A stretch of DNA of 64,000 nucleotides, taken from the NCBI GenBank assembly GCA_027605045.1, contig JAQFWX010000106.1, forward strand, positions 53,533 to 117,532, written 5' to 3'. The notes under the pieces were generated by a model. The model was not told the DNA's origin, did not search any database, and saw only the letters and a list, made by a program, of their open reading frames with translations. This document shows positions 21,285 to 38,721 of this stretch, piece by piece. Position 1 is the stretch's first letter, and every line of letters starts with the position of its first letter. Origin of the DNA: Phallus indusiatus. Its lineage: Eukaryota; Basidiomycota; Agaricomycetes; Phallales; Phallaceae. Position numbers and translations under genes: made by a program.

Positions 21285-23482
21285 TATTTCCTCCTCGACC
21301 CATTCCGCCTCCCATTCCTGCCCCACCACCACCCATCATCATTCCACCCGCGCTCATTCCACGTCCAAATCCGCCCATACCCATACCACCCATTCCCATA
21401 TTTCCAGCCGCGCCCATCATGGGATTCATTCCCATGCCACCCCCCATCATCGGGTTCATACCGCCGGCACCGAAATTCCCACCAAACTGGGTCAACATAC
21501 GCTGGTAGAGTTGAGCCAATGCTTGAGCATCGAATGGGGTTTGACCTCCGGTAGCTGCCGCCGCTGCTGGTGTATTATTTACTTGTTGATTGAAAGAGCC
21601 ACCACCTCCAGCGCCAGCGCCTCCCCCTCCTCCGCCCATTCCTTGTCCCCCTTGGGATCCATCACGGAAGTAGCCTTGATTAGCGATTTGTGCACCTCGT
21701 GGTTGCGCAAGTTTAACTTCAACCTATATTGACACAAATTCATCGAACACCATTAATATTGTCACCATGCTGTCAGGCACAAAGGAAGGGTATTGTTTGC
21801 CACTTACAACTTTACCCTCGATATCAAGACCAATTTTGCCGATCAAAGACTCGACATCCGCCTTCTCATCAAAGGTAACAAAGCCGAAGCCTTTACTTCT
21901 GCTCGAGTCGCGGTCAATCATTACAGTAGCATCTATGACTTTTCCAAATTGGCTGAAGAACTGCCGCATAGATTCATTTGTGACTGAAGGAGCCAATCCA
22001 CCAACAAAAATTTTTTGAGTACGACTGTGCTCTTGTCGCGGGATGGCTCGTTTAGGATCGATCTACAGCGAAGGTATAAAAAGTAATTAAATAAAACATT
22101 CACAAACTGAGCCAAACATTGCGTACAATTTTCCCATCCAGATAGTGTTCACGAACCATGACGGCATTGACGGCAGCTGGATCCTCAAACGTTAAGAACG
22201 CAAATCCTCTTGAGCGACCACTCGCGTCGCGCATGATTGTACAGGCATCTACTTTCCCGAATTCTGAGAAATAGTTCCTTAGAGTTTCTAAAGATAAGAT
22301 ACAATGAGCGCTAAAAAATTCCCGTTTAGCGAATAATAATAATAAGCTATGTACCATCTGTCGTATCCCAATTTAGACCGCCAACGAACATTTTCCTAAT
22401 CAATTGGGTCAAGGATGTCGGTTCAAAAAGGGCAATATGTGACGCGTGATTGAAGATGTCAACGTAGATAGATGATTTGATGGAGACAGTGATGAAAAGG
22501 AATGTTATTAGTACCAGGATATAGATACGTGAGAAACAATGCTAAAGAAAACGAAAGAACTTGTCTGTCTGTTTTGTGGGTTATAGGGTAGTTCTAGTCC
22601 AGCTTTGGCTACGGAACTTGAGCTAGGAAGGGACTAGGCTAGGCTAGGCTAGGCGACGACAACAACGGATAACTACCGTGGCACATATGAAAAGCAGCCA
22701 GTATAACCAACATGACAGCATTTGTTTGTATATCGCGTGCCAGTAATCCCCAACAAAGGCTCTTCCGCCAACCCCCACACAGCACTGGTTTTTTTTCTCG
22801 GCATCCTTCTCGCCGAAACGGAAACGAAGGGGGGGGGAAAAATTTAGTGTAAAATAAAAAAACAAACTCACCCTTCATCTTTCATTTCAGAGGGCCGGAC
22901 GCTACGATCAAAAGCGTTTATTCGAGAACGTTCTGCAGTAGTGTCAATTTGAGCAATTTCATTTCTTTGCTGATACTGTTGATTATTGTAGTCTTGATAG
23001 TCTACACTAGAATTTTGGTCGTAAGTCTGAGTCGAATACTGTTGAATTTGCGTTGAATAAGCAGATCCATTTGAAACGGGTGGCATTGCCCGAGAAGTAG
23101 ACTCTGTATACGTTGGAATGGGTGCCGGAGCGGGAGTAGATGAGACATTAGTTGATTGAGTGGCGGAAGCATCAGTATTAGAGACAGATGGAGCTGTAGA
23201 AACAGATTTAACGGCGGACGAAGCAGACACAGTATCGGGAGGAGGTGTCGCAGCTGTTGGTTGTGCTAAAGATGGAGCAGCGGGTTTAGATAGTTCCTCT
23301 TTTACAGACACTTTTGATTCCTCAGGCTGTGTGTGAGATTCCAGCTCGAGAGGAACAGCGAATTCGCTGTCGTCTGCGTAAAGGTCTGTAAAAAAAACAC
23401 ACAACACATTATTGAGTTTTAAAAACAACAGTTAGGAAGGATTCTTCTCACCGCCATAGAGGTCGTCGTCTAGTTGGGACAT
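21166..23482 (-). CDS. HRP1: Two-RRM hnRNP, Hrp1/Nab4-like
   Basis: ATG 23482 (MSQLDDDLYGG). A low-complexity acidic and Ser/Ala/Pro/Thr region is followed by Gln/Asn-rich stretches. After a 476-bp intron (22871-22396) come two RNA-recognition motifs. RRM1 has MFVGGLNW and RGFAFLTF. RRM2 has KIFVGGLAP and KGFGFVTF. The C terminus is Gly/Met-rich (MGMGGMGMGG, MNPMMG) and ends HHRFHPYGR. This order matches yeast Hrp1/Nab4 (cleavage factor IB, mRNA 3'-end processing and export) and animal DAZAP1/Musashi-type proteins. It is probably nuclear and shuttling. It shares a 173-bp intergenic promoter with the UBP8-like gene. The long intron is unusual for this locus. Confidence 0.88.
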
Positions 23483-23655
23483 GGAAGAAGTGCAATACGT
23501 AGCTGAGTCGGAGCCTGAAAAAAATAGGAAAATAGTGCTTACCCCTGCCAACGTCCACAAGTGTCCACTCCGCTGAACCAGGGCCAGCGTGTTTTGCCTT
23601 GGACGCACTTCTGGTCTTTTTGATTTCTGTCCTTATATATTATTCCGTGTCCTGA
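23483..23655. promoter_or_regulatory. Bidirectional promoter HRP1 / UBP8
   Basis: Only 173 bp separate the two divergent start codons, so both genes must share promoter DNA, 5' untranslated regions included. I see no classic TATA box or named factor site with confidence. Confidence 0.6.
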
Positions 23656-26136
23656 ATGATTCCGACTCCAGATATCTCACAAAAACACGAAAGCCAAAGT
23701 CCTGAGCTAACGAGAGTTGTTGCACGTTCGGATATGAGCCGGTCTACAAGTGCTCCACCGTCACGGGAGCTTGGATATGTCAATTCGAGTTCGAATTCAA
23801 GCTTGGCAGCCTCTTCGCAATGTCAACATGTCGAACAAGTCTTGGAAGGTGCAATCAAAATCATCAAAGCAGTTGTTTCGTGGAAGTGCGGAAGGGCTTA
23901 TCAACGTACCTCCACTTCTAAGCGACGGAAGGTATGCTCACCCGCCAAATTCTTGAGAAATGTGATTTATTTATTTGACGCGCATATCTACCAAGCTCGA
24001 TGCACCTCAATGTGGCACTTGTTCTCTTACACTTTTTCGGCCTTTCGTATGTCTCCAATGCTCATTTTCGGGTTGCTGGAGAGATGGTCACGTGGCACAA
24101 CATCTGGCAGAGAAAGATCATATACTTTGTGCGTGAGCCGTTATTGTTTTTGAAAAGAGTCCTTCGCCTACATAGATTGTAGGCATAGATTCATCCACAG
24201 GATCAGTTTTTTGCTCTCGCTGCGATGATTTTGTCTACCATTCATCACTAGAAGCTGCTTACATGAAGGCTATTTTAACGATAGAAGAAAGAAATACCCG
24301 ATCTCAAGGTCAGGCTGTTGTTATATCTTGTGCTTGTGTTCTGTTGCCAATACGTCGTCCTTACAGTTAGCAAAAAGCGTCGCGAATATTACAAACCTTG
24401 GATACCTGATTCAGAAGCCGCTGCATTATTGGAGAACACAGATCCTGTTCCATGTTACGGTAGATACGGTTCCATATCGTGCCACTGTCTTCCCTCTCAA
24501 AAAGCCGTTTTGGTTTTAAAGGTCGTCGAGGTCTGTTCAACCTTGGACAAACATGCTATCTTAACGTCGTTCTACAAACCCTGATACACAACCCACTTTT
24601 ACGGAATTATTTTCTAAGTGACGCACATAATCACAAACTCTGCAAATTCAAAGATTGTGTTTGCTGTGAATTGGACAAGTTATTTATTGCTGTACGACCT
24701 TGTATTTTCTTTCCGTCGCTAACTTTGCCCTTATTTTTATCCGCCAAGGTTTATTCTTCTAGCACCACTCCATACGGTCCTACGTCTCTCTTGGAGTCGA
24801 CATGGAAAGCCTCCTCCGAGCTGGCAGGCTATGCTCAACAGGATGCTCACGAATGTTTTATTTCTTTCCTTAATCAAATACATACCAACTCCCGCGGATC
24901 AACTAATGTCTCATGTAATTGTATTATCCACTCCACTTTCTCTGGTCTACTTCAAAGCGACGTAAAGTGTGGCCGATGCGGCAATGTTACAAGCACGCCT
25001 GATCCCTGTTTGGATATAAGTATAGAACTGAAGGGTAAAGGGATAGAAGCTGGTCAAGATACTTTGGCAGCGTGTCTTCGAAGGTAAACGAACGCTCCTC
25101 TTTTTTTTTTTAGATTGGGGAAACAATGGAGTTGAACCTCGGCCCTAACCCCCTCGTTCTATATTAGATACACACACCCTGAAAAACTGGCATCGAGAGA
25201 ATACAGCTGCAGTGTATGCGGGACGGATTCCCATGTAAGCAAATCAAAATCGACGATTTCAATAATAGAAGCTGTGTGCTTAATGTTGCTTAGGAGGTAA
25301 CCAAACGGCTCAGTATCAAAAAGCTACCCCCGGTCCTTTGTTTTCAATTGAAAGTAAGTTAGATTCGATCAATTCTCTTGATGGTCATTCAATTCTGTCT
25401 AATTTATTTGAATATGCATCAGCGTTTTGAACATAATACTACTGACAAGTCTGCAGCTCGAAAAATTGACACGCCGATTCGGTTCCCCTCCGTTCTAAAT
25501 ATGTCTGATTATACCACAGTTGCGTCCAATGTTCATGCAGGTGTGAATAATAATAAGGAGCCTGATTTAAAGTACGTTTTTTTTTTGTTTCTCAGCAAGC
25601 TTGATGCTTTTGGAGTTTCGGTTTTTTGACCGGAGATTCAGGGCCATAGGGCCTTCCGAGTTGTACGACTATGATTTGTTCGCAGTTATAAATCACGATG
25701 GGCAGATCAACAACGGTCATTACACTAATTTTGCCCGGTATTGCGATGAGGTATGGTCAGCGCAGTCAATTAATTTATTGGTGTTCTAATTTACACGTGG
25801 TGTGGATTAGTGGTACCGTTTCGATGATGATAAGTATGTTCTCTTTCTTCACGGGCTGCGCCTAATAATGAAAACAAGCATACATTCTAATTTTATGTCG
25901 TTCGTCCCTTCTGCAGGGTCTATCCATCTACTCTGGAGGAATGCCTTGGTTCCATCGCTTACATGTGTTTCTACGTGAAGCGACATCTGGACTACAAGCC
26001 GTTCCAGCGGCCTTCGTACGTGCTAAAACGAGAGACCGAAGCTGTGAAAGCTAGGGAACGCGAAATGGAAGTGGAGAAAGAAAAGGAAGCAGCGCGAATG
26101 AGGGAGGTCGAGGATGCCCTGTTAGCTACTGTCTAA
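23656..26136 (+). CDS. UBP8: Ubiquitin-specific protease, Ubp8/USP22-like (SAGA DUB module)
   Basis: The N-terminal ZnF-UBP domain shows QCQHVEQVLE, then CGTC, VCLQC and GCWRDGHVAQH. A linker with SKKRREYYKPWIP leads to the USP core. The catalytic Cys box is NLGQTCYLN. Further marks are YAQQDAHECF, two CxxC pairs (VKCGRCG; YSCSVCG), the His box NNGHYTNFARY, and an ending WYRFDD. A charged helical tail (KEREMEVEKEKEAARM) follows. The order fits Ubp8, which removes ubiquitin from histone H2B within SAGA. Introns are short and frequent. The junction at about 24459-24505 is odd: the frames agree only with a 26-bp intron or a one-base indel. It is divergent from HRP1. Confidence 0.85.
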
Positions 26137-27458
26137 AGAGATATTGAAGATGTTTAGGTGAGAATAAGGAGTTTCTAATCCCCAAAGTAACTCGAACTTG
26201 CTGAGAGGCTCAGTTGCTATCTTGCTGGGATCACTTCCGAGAGTCGCAAACCTAACTCGGGGAGGGTATATAGTTCAATGTATATATAGATTTCTATATA
26301 GATGCTCTCTATATATGTAAGCATTTGGATTGTTAAGGGGGTTAAGCGGCAGCAGCTCAGAGCCGGGGGGAGATTTCTCATGGAGAGAGGATCAACGTGC
26401 TTCTACTTTGTGGAGTCTGCCGAAGAAATGATTTTGAATGAGATGGACAGATGGTGTTTTGAACGTTCGATTACTTTACAAGGCCGACCCTGATGAAAAC
26501 TCGTCCGCGGACATGTGACCCAAGGTGACACAACGCCGTCTCGTCAAGTTAGTTCAAGGTTCGAAGTGCTCGAGTTGGGCCGTCCCGCAGCACTTACCAC
26601 TGCACCATTTGGCGAACCGTGTTCTCGCCGAACAGGGAATAATTTTCAGCACGAGCTTTGGTGCGGCAGGTCAGGGTTGGAGGTCGTGGACTGGACCGGT
26701 CCCGGTGGGATAGAAAGAATAATAATAATGAATATAGAGGAAAAAAACAGTTCCCTCTATCGGAGACAAAAATACAGATTGGATTACGGATGACCGAGTT
26801 GCGGATTACAGCACACGACCTAACACGACGCCGGGATGGAAGGAGGAAGGGGAGGGGAGGGGAGGGGATCAAACACTTCGAAGAAGGAAATAATTCCCAT
26901 CGAAGTTGCCTTGTCATTTTCATTTGCCACCGGAATAGACTAAGGGCTGTCCTTGGCTGTCAAGTTACTGTTACTTGGCTTCTAGTGTGCTGATGACAGA
27001 TTCCAGTCACTCGACAACAATATTGCTATTGGACAGATATCTCTGTGCGGTCTCTTCTCGTTTTCTTCTACCTTTTCGAATAAATACATGCACTGCATAA
27101 TAGAGAAGAGAGGGCATAGCCCGGCTGATAGTCAGTCCGAGATCGTAGACAGGTGGGAAAAGCCTGGGTGCATTACATAAGCCAAACACCCATTGCACGT
27201 TCGTATCCGTGCTCGTTGGCTGATTGGCTCATGGCGAATTCAAGGGGTCAGGCAACATTGCATGCTTAGGTCATCCAAAAAAATACGATCATAATCATAA
27301 TTACTGATTTGCCATTTTAGTTTATTCGTTTTTTTAGCGTATAAAGGTTTGCAAATTTTATCAACAGACACTGCGTCACATCGTCCGTTTCCCTCCTTCT
27401 CCTCCTCCCTCTCCTCACTCCAGCGTCTTGCTCCCGTTTGGCTTTACCGCTCATAAAG
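26137..27458. other. Intergenic region upstream of the phosphate transporter
   Basis: About 1.3 kb with no supported gene. It contains a TATATATAG-type palindromic stretch (26270-26320) and a GGGGAGGGGAGGGGAGGGG run (about 26850-26870). A CACGTT core (about 27196) resembles half of the Pho4-type E-box used by phosphate genes in other fungi. A pyrimidine-rich stretch (27385-27430) precedes the ATG. The regulatory reading is inference only. Confidence 0.4.
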
Positions 27459-29690
27459 ATGTCGGAGTCAGGATCGTCTCACAAGGATGATAAGGTTTAC
27501 TCGCTAGCTCAAAAGCGTCAGGCCGCGCTGGCTGAACTCGACTCTGCCACCTTCAAGTATGTACCTTCCATGCCACTCTCGACTCGAAGCTCATTTTTCC
27601 GGCTTTCTAACTTTCTGCGTTCGCATATAGTCGTTTCCATTTGAAGATTATGATGGTCGCTGGTGTTGGTTTCTTCACAGATGCTTATGGTAATATCTAA
27701 TTAATTCACTCTGTCCTATTCTAGTCAGATTAAACTTACATTACATTGCCAGACCTGTTCGCCATCAACATCGCCAGTACCATGATCGGAAACGTTTATG
27801 GTCCAGTGAATCGTGCGTTATCTATCTACTCTGCACCCCGGTAACTCATTCGTTTCTAATCCCGCGCGCGGACTTTTCCAGGTAGTACAAGCGTAACAGG
27901 CGCCAGCTTAACCAGCAACCAAGATCTTGGACTCAAAGTCGCTTCCCCAGTAGGAACCTTGATAGGTCAACTCTTGTTCGGATGGCTTGCAGACATTGTC
28001 GGTCGTAAAAGGATGTGTGAGTTAATTCCTTGAATTAATTTTTTCAAAATCATATATTTATTGCATTACTTCCCCCCCACAGACGGTATCGAACTCATCC
28101 TCATTATCTTTGCTACTTTCGCTCAAACTATGGCTGGCCGTGCTGATGCTATCTCAATCATCGCTGCTCTCGTTCTCTGGAGAGGTATCATGGGTATCGG
28201 AATAGGCGGTGACTATCCGCTTTCCGCCATCATCGCCTCGTAAGCTATACTCTTCACCTTGGGTTCCTCCGACGCGGATTATTAATTGCGCATACATCAT
28301 ATAGCGAATACGCATCTGTCAACACGAGAGGCAGATTGATGACAGCGGTTTTCGCTGCTCAAGGCTGGGGTCAATTCGCAGCAGCTATTGTGAGTTTGTG
28401 CGCGGTTGCCGCTTCAAAAGGTCACATCCAACACTCCATCCCCTCCGACCCGAAAGTCCTCGACACCACCTGGCGTGTAATTATCGGCGTGGGTGCTATT
28501 CCAGGCTGTATCGCCTTATACTTCCGTCTCACGATCCCCGAAACCCCTCGTTTCACCATGGATATCGAGAGAAACATCCAACAAGCCACTCAAGATGTCG
28601 ACACCTTCCTTACCACTGGAACTTTTGTTGTTGACCCTGATGCAGTCGTTCAACGTGCTCAAGCTCCCAAAGCATCTCGCCGCGACTTCATGGCTTAGTG
28701 AGTAGGATTCAATTTGCGCTTGCCTCATTATGTCTAAAAACAACCCTCCATAGCTTTGGTCAATGGTCTAACTTGAAAATCCTTATCGGAACATCATATT
28801 CTTGGTTCGCGTTGGACATTGCATTTTACGGCCTTGGTTTGAACAACAGTATCATTTTGCAAACGATTGGCTTCGGTAAGCCTCCGAGCGACCTCAAGGG
28901 AGGTTTCGCTGTCTACCAAAACTTGTTGAACATTTGTATCGGAAACATGGTGTATGTTTTATTATTACTCTCGCACGGAGAAATAGCTGATTGAGAACAA
29001 TTCTTTCCCTTCCTCTCCCCCTAGTTTATCCGTTGCTGGTCTTATTCCCGGTTACTATGCCACCATGCTGCTGATCGATAGCGTGAGTTCTCCACTACTC
29101 ATTTTCCTTTCTCAGACGAGCGAATTAACGTACAATATTATGTTTAGTGGGGTCGTAAACCCATCCAACTCATGGGATTCGGCATGCTTGCCATGTTATT
29201 CGCCATTCTCGGATTTGCTTATGACAAACTCACCGCCCGCAGCACCGGTGCCTTTGTCTTCTTGTACTGTCTTGCCAACTTCTTCCAGAACTTTGGTCCC
29301 AACACTACCACTTTCGTCATTCCTGGAGAGGCATTCCCCACTCGCTACCGTTCAACTGCCCACGGTATCTCTGCTGCTACTGGAAAATTGGGTGCTATTG
29401 TCGCTCAAGTTGGTTTCTCCCGCTTAAAGGACCGCGGCGGAAAAGCCGGTTCTAATGCCGTGAGTAAAAATAATCTCAACATCGAAATCAAAGAATAATC
29501 TTAATTATCTTCACAGTTCGTTAAACATCTTCTGGAAATTTTCGCTCTTTTCATGCTGACTGGTTTTTTCTCGACATTGTTGCTTCCTGAGACCAAAGGA
29601 CGCAGTCTTGAAGAATTATCCAACGAAAAGCAAGACAACTTTATTAGCGGTGTTCCCCGTCAAACAGATGGTACAGAAGAAAAAGTGTGA
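27459..29690 (+). CDS. PHO84: High-affinity phosphate:H+ symporter (MFS, Pho84 type)
   Basis: ATG 27459, MSESGSSHKDDKVYSL. About nine short introns. The family signature GVGFFTDAYDLFAINI begins helix 1. MFS loop motifs follow: GWLADIVGRKRMYG and, in the second half, DSWGRKPIQLMG. Other marks are GIGIGGDYPLSAII, YFRLTIPETPRFT before the central loop, and the conserved NTTTFVIPGEAFPTRYRSTAHG and LPETKGRSLEELS. Twelve membrane helices are expected. It imports inorganic phosphate with protons at the plasma membrane. The 3' end is TGA at 29688-29690. Confidence 0.95.
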
Positions 29691-32017
29691 AAAATTAAGC
29701 TATCGGCATCCTTGAATATTTGTGTTTCCGGAATTTATATGAACTGCCTGTCGCTTCCTCCACTCTATTGATCTCTTATATGTATCGGGTTTTCATTGCA
29801 CTCTTTTGTGTTATTCAATATATACTTCTTTCTTTCTATCATGATTTTACGGGGTTGCATTGGGTTGGTAATGATAATGATCTAGTAGAACAAATTTTTC
29901 TTACGCACGAATAGAGACAAGACTTCCCACGATTTCCATCACGAGAAGGTCAATAACAATGGGTGGCCATGGAAAAAGGTCCACCTGTTTATTAGTTACA
30001 GTACCTTGCCATGATCTTGATTGTGGACTAAAATGGGCGTTTTCAACAACCAGTGTGCCACTTTTCCGGTATCATCATCTTCCGTAAATATATATAAACA
30101 AACTAGTAAAAGCTCGGCTGTCGCTGTTCCCCGCGCTTCAATTCAAAAGGGAAAGGTAACATCATCAGAAGATTTACTTGAGGTAATATCACGACGCACA
30201 TGGCTCTCTCCCTTCCCCCCCCTCAATTGAGTTCCACGCGAAATGGGCTTTTTTTGTTCTTGGCAGGGTACCCACTCGCGCATGTGCGTCGAGTTACATA
30301 AGAGTGCATACATATGGCATATCATATGGTGCATTACAGCGAATGTGGAGATTCCGCCACTTGCTTCGCTTGGTTTCCTTGGTTGCTCAGAATTTGGAAT
30401 GGGGTTAATTACGATGATTGAATAAAGAAATCAAGCTCGGCTTGCCAGTGTATTTTTGTATATTTGATTGTAAAGGTTCGAGGGTTTATGCTTCTATTTT
30501 GAATAATGGAGCTATACATATTAGTCGTTGCCTAGCATTTACATTTATTGACAGCTTGAGAAACCACGCTTTAATTGGTGAGCTTTGCGTACGTGTGTAT
30601 AATCCTTAATCCTAATTAATCATAGTCCTCTGTGCTCACAGGGGAAAAATGTGTACATAAGATCCGAGGGTTTAGGTTTAAATTTTGAGTGCGGATTGTG
30701 ATCGGGCTGACGTTCTTATTCGTTTGAACATTAGTTGATTTGCTACAGTTATAAATTGTGCTTGCGCACTATATATCATGCATTTGGACACAAGGCTTCT
30801 AGGTAATATGAACTTGGGAATATATAGTCCCTTGGCTTTATCTGCCAGTGTGGTTACTACGCCTAAATCGGAAGCCGACCTGATTCATAATTACCATCCT
30901 TACCAACTTCTTTTTTGAGATCAAAGGGCCGCGGCTATCTCGGACTCGTGAGTTTTTTCATTAAGGTGGAGGGAGAGAGGAGCTTAGTAGTAATGGTTTG
31001 GATGGCACGACAGTTTGGTACGTCTTCAGACTACTAGTACTGGATGTAACAAACCTTCAATCCGATATCTCTTTTTCTCTTGAGTGAGACTCCGGAGGCG
31101 TTATTTTCAACCATGAGACCCGACTCGGATTGGGCCACTCCTTTGTTTGAGGTGCCACTTGCTTCGTATTTTCAGTGCTGAACCTTGTCACCGTCCGACA
31201 CCGATAATAGCTTCTTCATAATTTCTTTACTCGCTCTGTCATGTCACGGTGGCAAGTCTAAGTGAGGCTCTAATTAATATGATAACTGCGTCGCTTTTTT
31301 CGTGAATAAAGTACAGAGGGAGGGAATCAAATGTCACAGAATTTAACGGCGCCGACTCCTCCTGGGAAGAGATGAGGGAAAAATATTTTAGAGAAACGTA
31401 CAAGTACGCACCGGTTAAGAATATAAATGAAAGCTTTCTTGTCGCCGAATTAAATCTGAAAGAAGGGGGTCCGATTTTCAGGCCTTTCAGAAAAGCGAAA
31501 TTTTGCGGTGTCTTTTTCGGCACTATGACGAGGATATTAATCAAATTCTTGCAAATCAGTCATGTGAATTGTAATTGATCATCATTCAAATGGGAGTTCG
31601 GAAGCATTTTTCCAATTTTCCTGATATTGACCAATTCGACAAAGGAGCGGCTCATTCCCCCGAAAAATAACCCAATTTTGGAAAAGAAGACGACAGGGTG
31701 TTCAATGCCTATACTGTACTGCGCAGCCCTCGACAGAATGGTGAGCAGAGTGGAAATACTAGGGGCTGAAGCCAGAAACTATATCGGCCATGGCTAAGCA
31801 ACTTACCATGGCTGGCAGGCTGTCCGAAGCATCACAAGGTCACTATGATTAGTATCGGGTTCATAGATGTAATTAATAATATAACATACCGTATCTTGAC
31901 ATGCTGAACACAGTGATTTACAAGACGAATACAGGAGCACAAAATCTATGAGCATAATACTAGCTCAACTCAGCCGAGTCTTTTTTTTTCTTTTGACAGA
32001 TCATTTTATATTGAATT
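29691..32017. other. Large intergenic region, no gene seen
   Basis: About 2.3 kb between the phosphate transporter and the DUF3445 gene (which ends at 32018 on the minus strand), so it lies between two 3' ends. It is AT-rich, with short open frames lacking domains or consistent introns. No RNA gene, terminal repeat or retroelement motif was found by eye. It could hold an unrecognised non-coding RNA. Confidence 0.45.
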
Positions 32018-33849
32018 CAATATGGGTAGTTACTGGTTCTGTCATCTTGTTTGATAGTGCCACTCGCGACTTGTTCTTGGTGTAGTTGGTCGAGCCAAGG
32101 TAGCAATACCTCTGCGAATAAATCTCTGTCCTTTCGGGCCGCTACGTCATCACTCCAACCCTAATTCCAGGGAATTAGTACATCTTAAACGAAACAATCC
32201 TTTGAAAAGAGATAATGAAATCTTACTCTAATGGCAGCTGCCAACCTTCCAGGAACTCCTGGTTCTGTTGCAATTTCGGTGACGGGATGAAGATAAGTTC
32301 GGATAGTGAACAGAATACAACCGGTTATCGGCATTCGGCGAAGTGTTTGGCGTTCACTCCTAAAGTATATACGAGAAACACTGTAAATAAATGTTTATTA
32401 AAAGAATGTTGCAGGAAAAATAGAGAAAAGGAAAAACCAACTCTTTGATTTGCGTCAGCGGCGTCCAAGTTTGAATAGATCTGGTTTCGGGGCGTGGTAT
32501 CTTGGTTCGCTGATCAAAATCATCTTCGCTGCCGTGAGCCTCGTCCAGCCAATCAAGATCAGGCTGAAACTAAACCAAGATGCTTGAGGATTGAAGGAAA
32601 AGAAAGAAATAGTCAATGATCTAGACTCACTTGGAAGGAATACTGAAATGAAAATGAATGAATGAAATGCAAAGAACGTGTATGCAAATATATGCTCACG
32701 TTGTTTCGTTGTACGGGTTTATCAACGGTTAATTTCGAAAAAAATCTGATGAAGCATGAATTTCAACGGATCAAAACCCGATGCCGTGATACATACCTAT
32801 TCATTGAAAATTCCAATACTTTTTGGTATTTGTACACATTGCCTCGAAGGTGGATTTCCGGCAAAGGTAGACCAATTTTATCTTCCAATCTCCATGAACC
32901 TATCGACGTGATCAAGAGCATTCGAATGGCATGTGGTTGGACAAGATCTACCTGGGACGCAAATACTGCCGGCTTGCATATAATATAACCCATCGGATCC
33001 TTTTATCATTACGGCAAGATCATCAGCTAGTAGACCGGCAATTGTCATAGGATCTTCGTGGTCCAAGTCCCATTTGTCACCCGTGGGTATGATTTGGATG
33101 GATTTCACGCGACCGCCATTTTGGCCTACTATGCTATCGCCGCAGCCCAAGCCACCAGAATCGTGGACACGCTCGACGCGAAAGACAGAAGGGTACTGGT
33201 GGGCCACTTTGTGTAAATGAGAAAAATAAGAGGATAAATAAAGAGCGATCAAACCACTTGCAGTATGAAGCTAGTTCGGTGCATACTTCCAAGGCTGCAC
33301 GCTCGGCGCCTGGGAGAGTGCGCACAACCTTGTCACCGCTGCAAGGTGATTGATGAGGACGGGAGTAGCGCACACAGGGAACGAGTCCCTTTGTTATATC
33401 TCTTCTTACCGAGACTTAATCCTGGATTTCCGGATGGCGAGATATTCCAAGTAATGGCAGTCTAATTCTATCCAGGAGTCCCATGGCATAGGTCGAATGC
33501 CCATATTTATAGGGTAACCATTCCAGCTTTTTATAAGAAAAAAAATTAATTCCGAGAGTCAGCCATCCATGCTTCGTTTCCGTTCGCAAAGCACACATTC
33601 TCACCGAAATGGCCGATATGGGGTAGGTTTTGTCGTGTACACGTCGAAATCCAACCGTGGTTGAATAGGTGGGTATTTAAATTGCACTAATACTTAATAT
33701 TTGAGAGATTCGATGTCTTGCGGGGCAACAGATATTTCTTTGAAAAACATACCACGTTCATTCTTCGAGCTCTTTCGTCGTCGACGGAGCAGCCAGAACA
33801 CTATCAGCACAGCCAAAACGGTGATCAACAGATCTTTGATGGCTAACAT
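32018..33849 (-). CDS. DUF3445 family (heme-dependent oxidative N-demethylase-like), membrane anchored
   Basis: ATG 33849 gives a short N-terminal membrane helix ([26 protein letters not shown]), then a cytosolic domain. Diagnostic segments follow in order on later exons: [61 protein letters not shown] and [15 protein letters not shown]. The C-terminal exon has [24 protein letters not shown] and ends at 32018. This pattern is the DUF3445/HODM alpha-subunit-like family, whose studied bacterial members are heme enzymes; the fungal substrate is unknown. It is divergent from the acetyltransferase gene, with 331 bp between the starts. Exon borders were not all resolved. Confidence 0.8.
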
Positions 33850-34180
33850 TAATGGCAGACAAAGAAAAAAATAAACAGCCACTCCGGGATAAAAGAGCGG
33901 TGAATAGGAAGCACGCAGATCTTCTTTTGGTCTAAAGATGAATCAATGTCAGAAAATCTGCCCGGAGAACAATGCGCGTGGGTCGATTCGATTCGATTTC
34001 TCGAAAATGCACTGCAACTGGCTGCTGAATTAGTCACGACTTGAGAATTCGGCCGAGACAAGGCTTGCAGAGTCGCCGCTGCTGGCGCTTAGACAACTCC
34101 GCCGGGGCGCTTGGGAGTGATCGTCTAGCAAAGCTGCCCTCAGACGTCGGCGGGCCCAGTGAGCAACGACTCTGCCCCAA

Positions 34181-38505
<4,325 letters not shown>

Positions 38506-38721
38506 TTTTTTTCCCCCTTTTCACCAAGTGACCTTTTCACTCTCCCTTTTTTCCTCATATTCGCTTCCACTTGCTTTCGCTAAAGTCCATAAATGTTGTA
38601 GCTCTGGGATTGGGTTTTTCTGTTCTTTTTCCTTTTTCTCTCTCTTCTCTCTTCTTTCTTTTTCAAAATTTTGGCCATTCATCTGGTGACTGTCGCATTA
38701 TTATCCATTACGAAACACACT

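Noticed and set aside
21181..21732. Plus-strand open frames rich in Ser/His/Thr or Pro/Ile
   Set aside because: They are antisense to the Gly/Met-rich C terminus of the HRP1-like gene, which has clear RRM motifs.
31239..31578. Overlapping open frames on both strands in the large intergenic region
   Set aside because: No domain, no introns and no codon bias on either strand. Mutual shadows in AT-rich DNA.
26137..32017. tRNA-like GGTTCGA phrases (about 26558 and 30475)
   Set aside because: No acceptor or anticodon stem could be paired around them.
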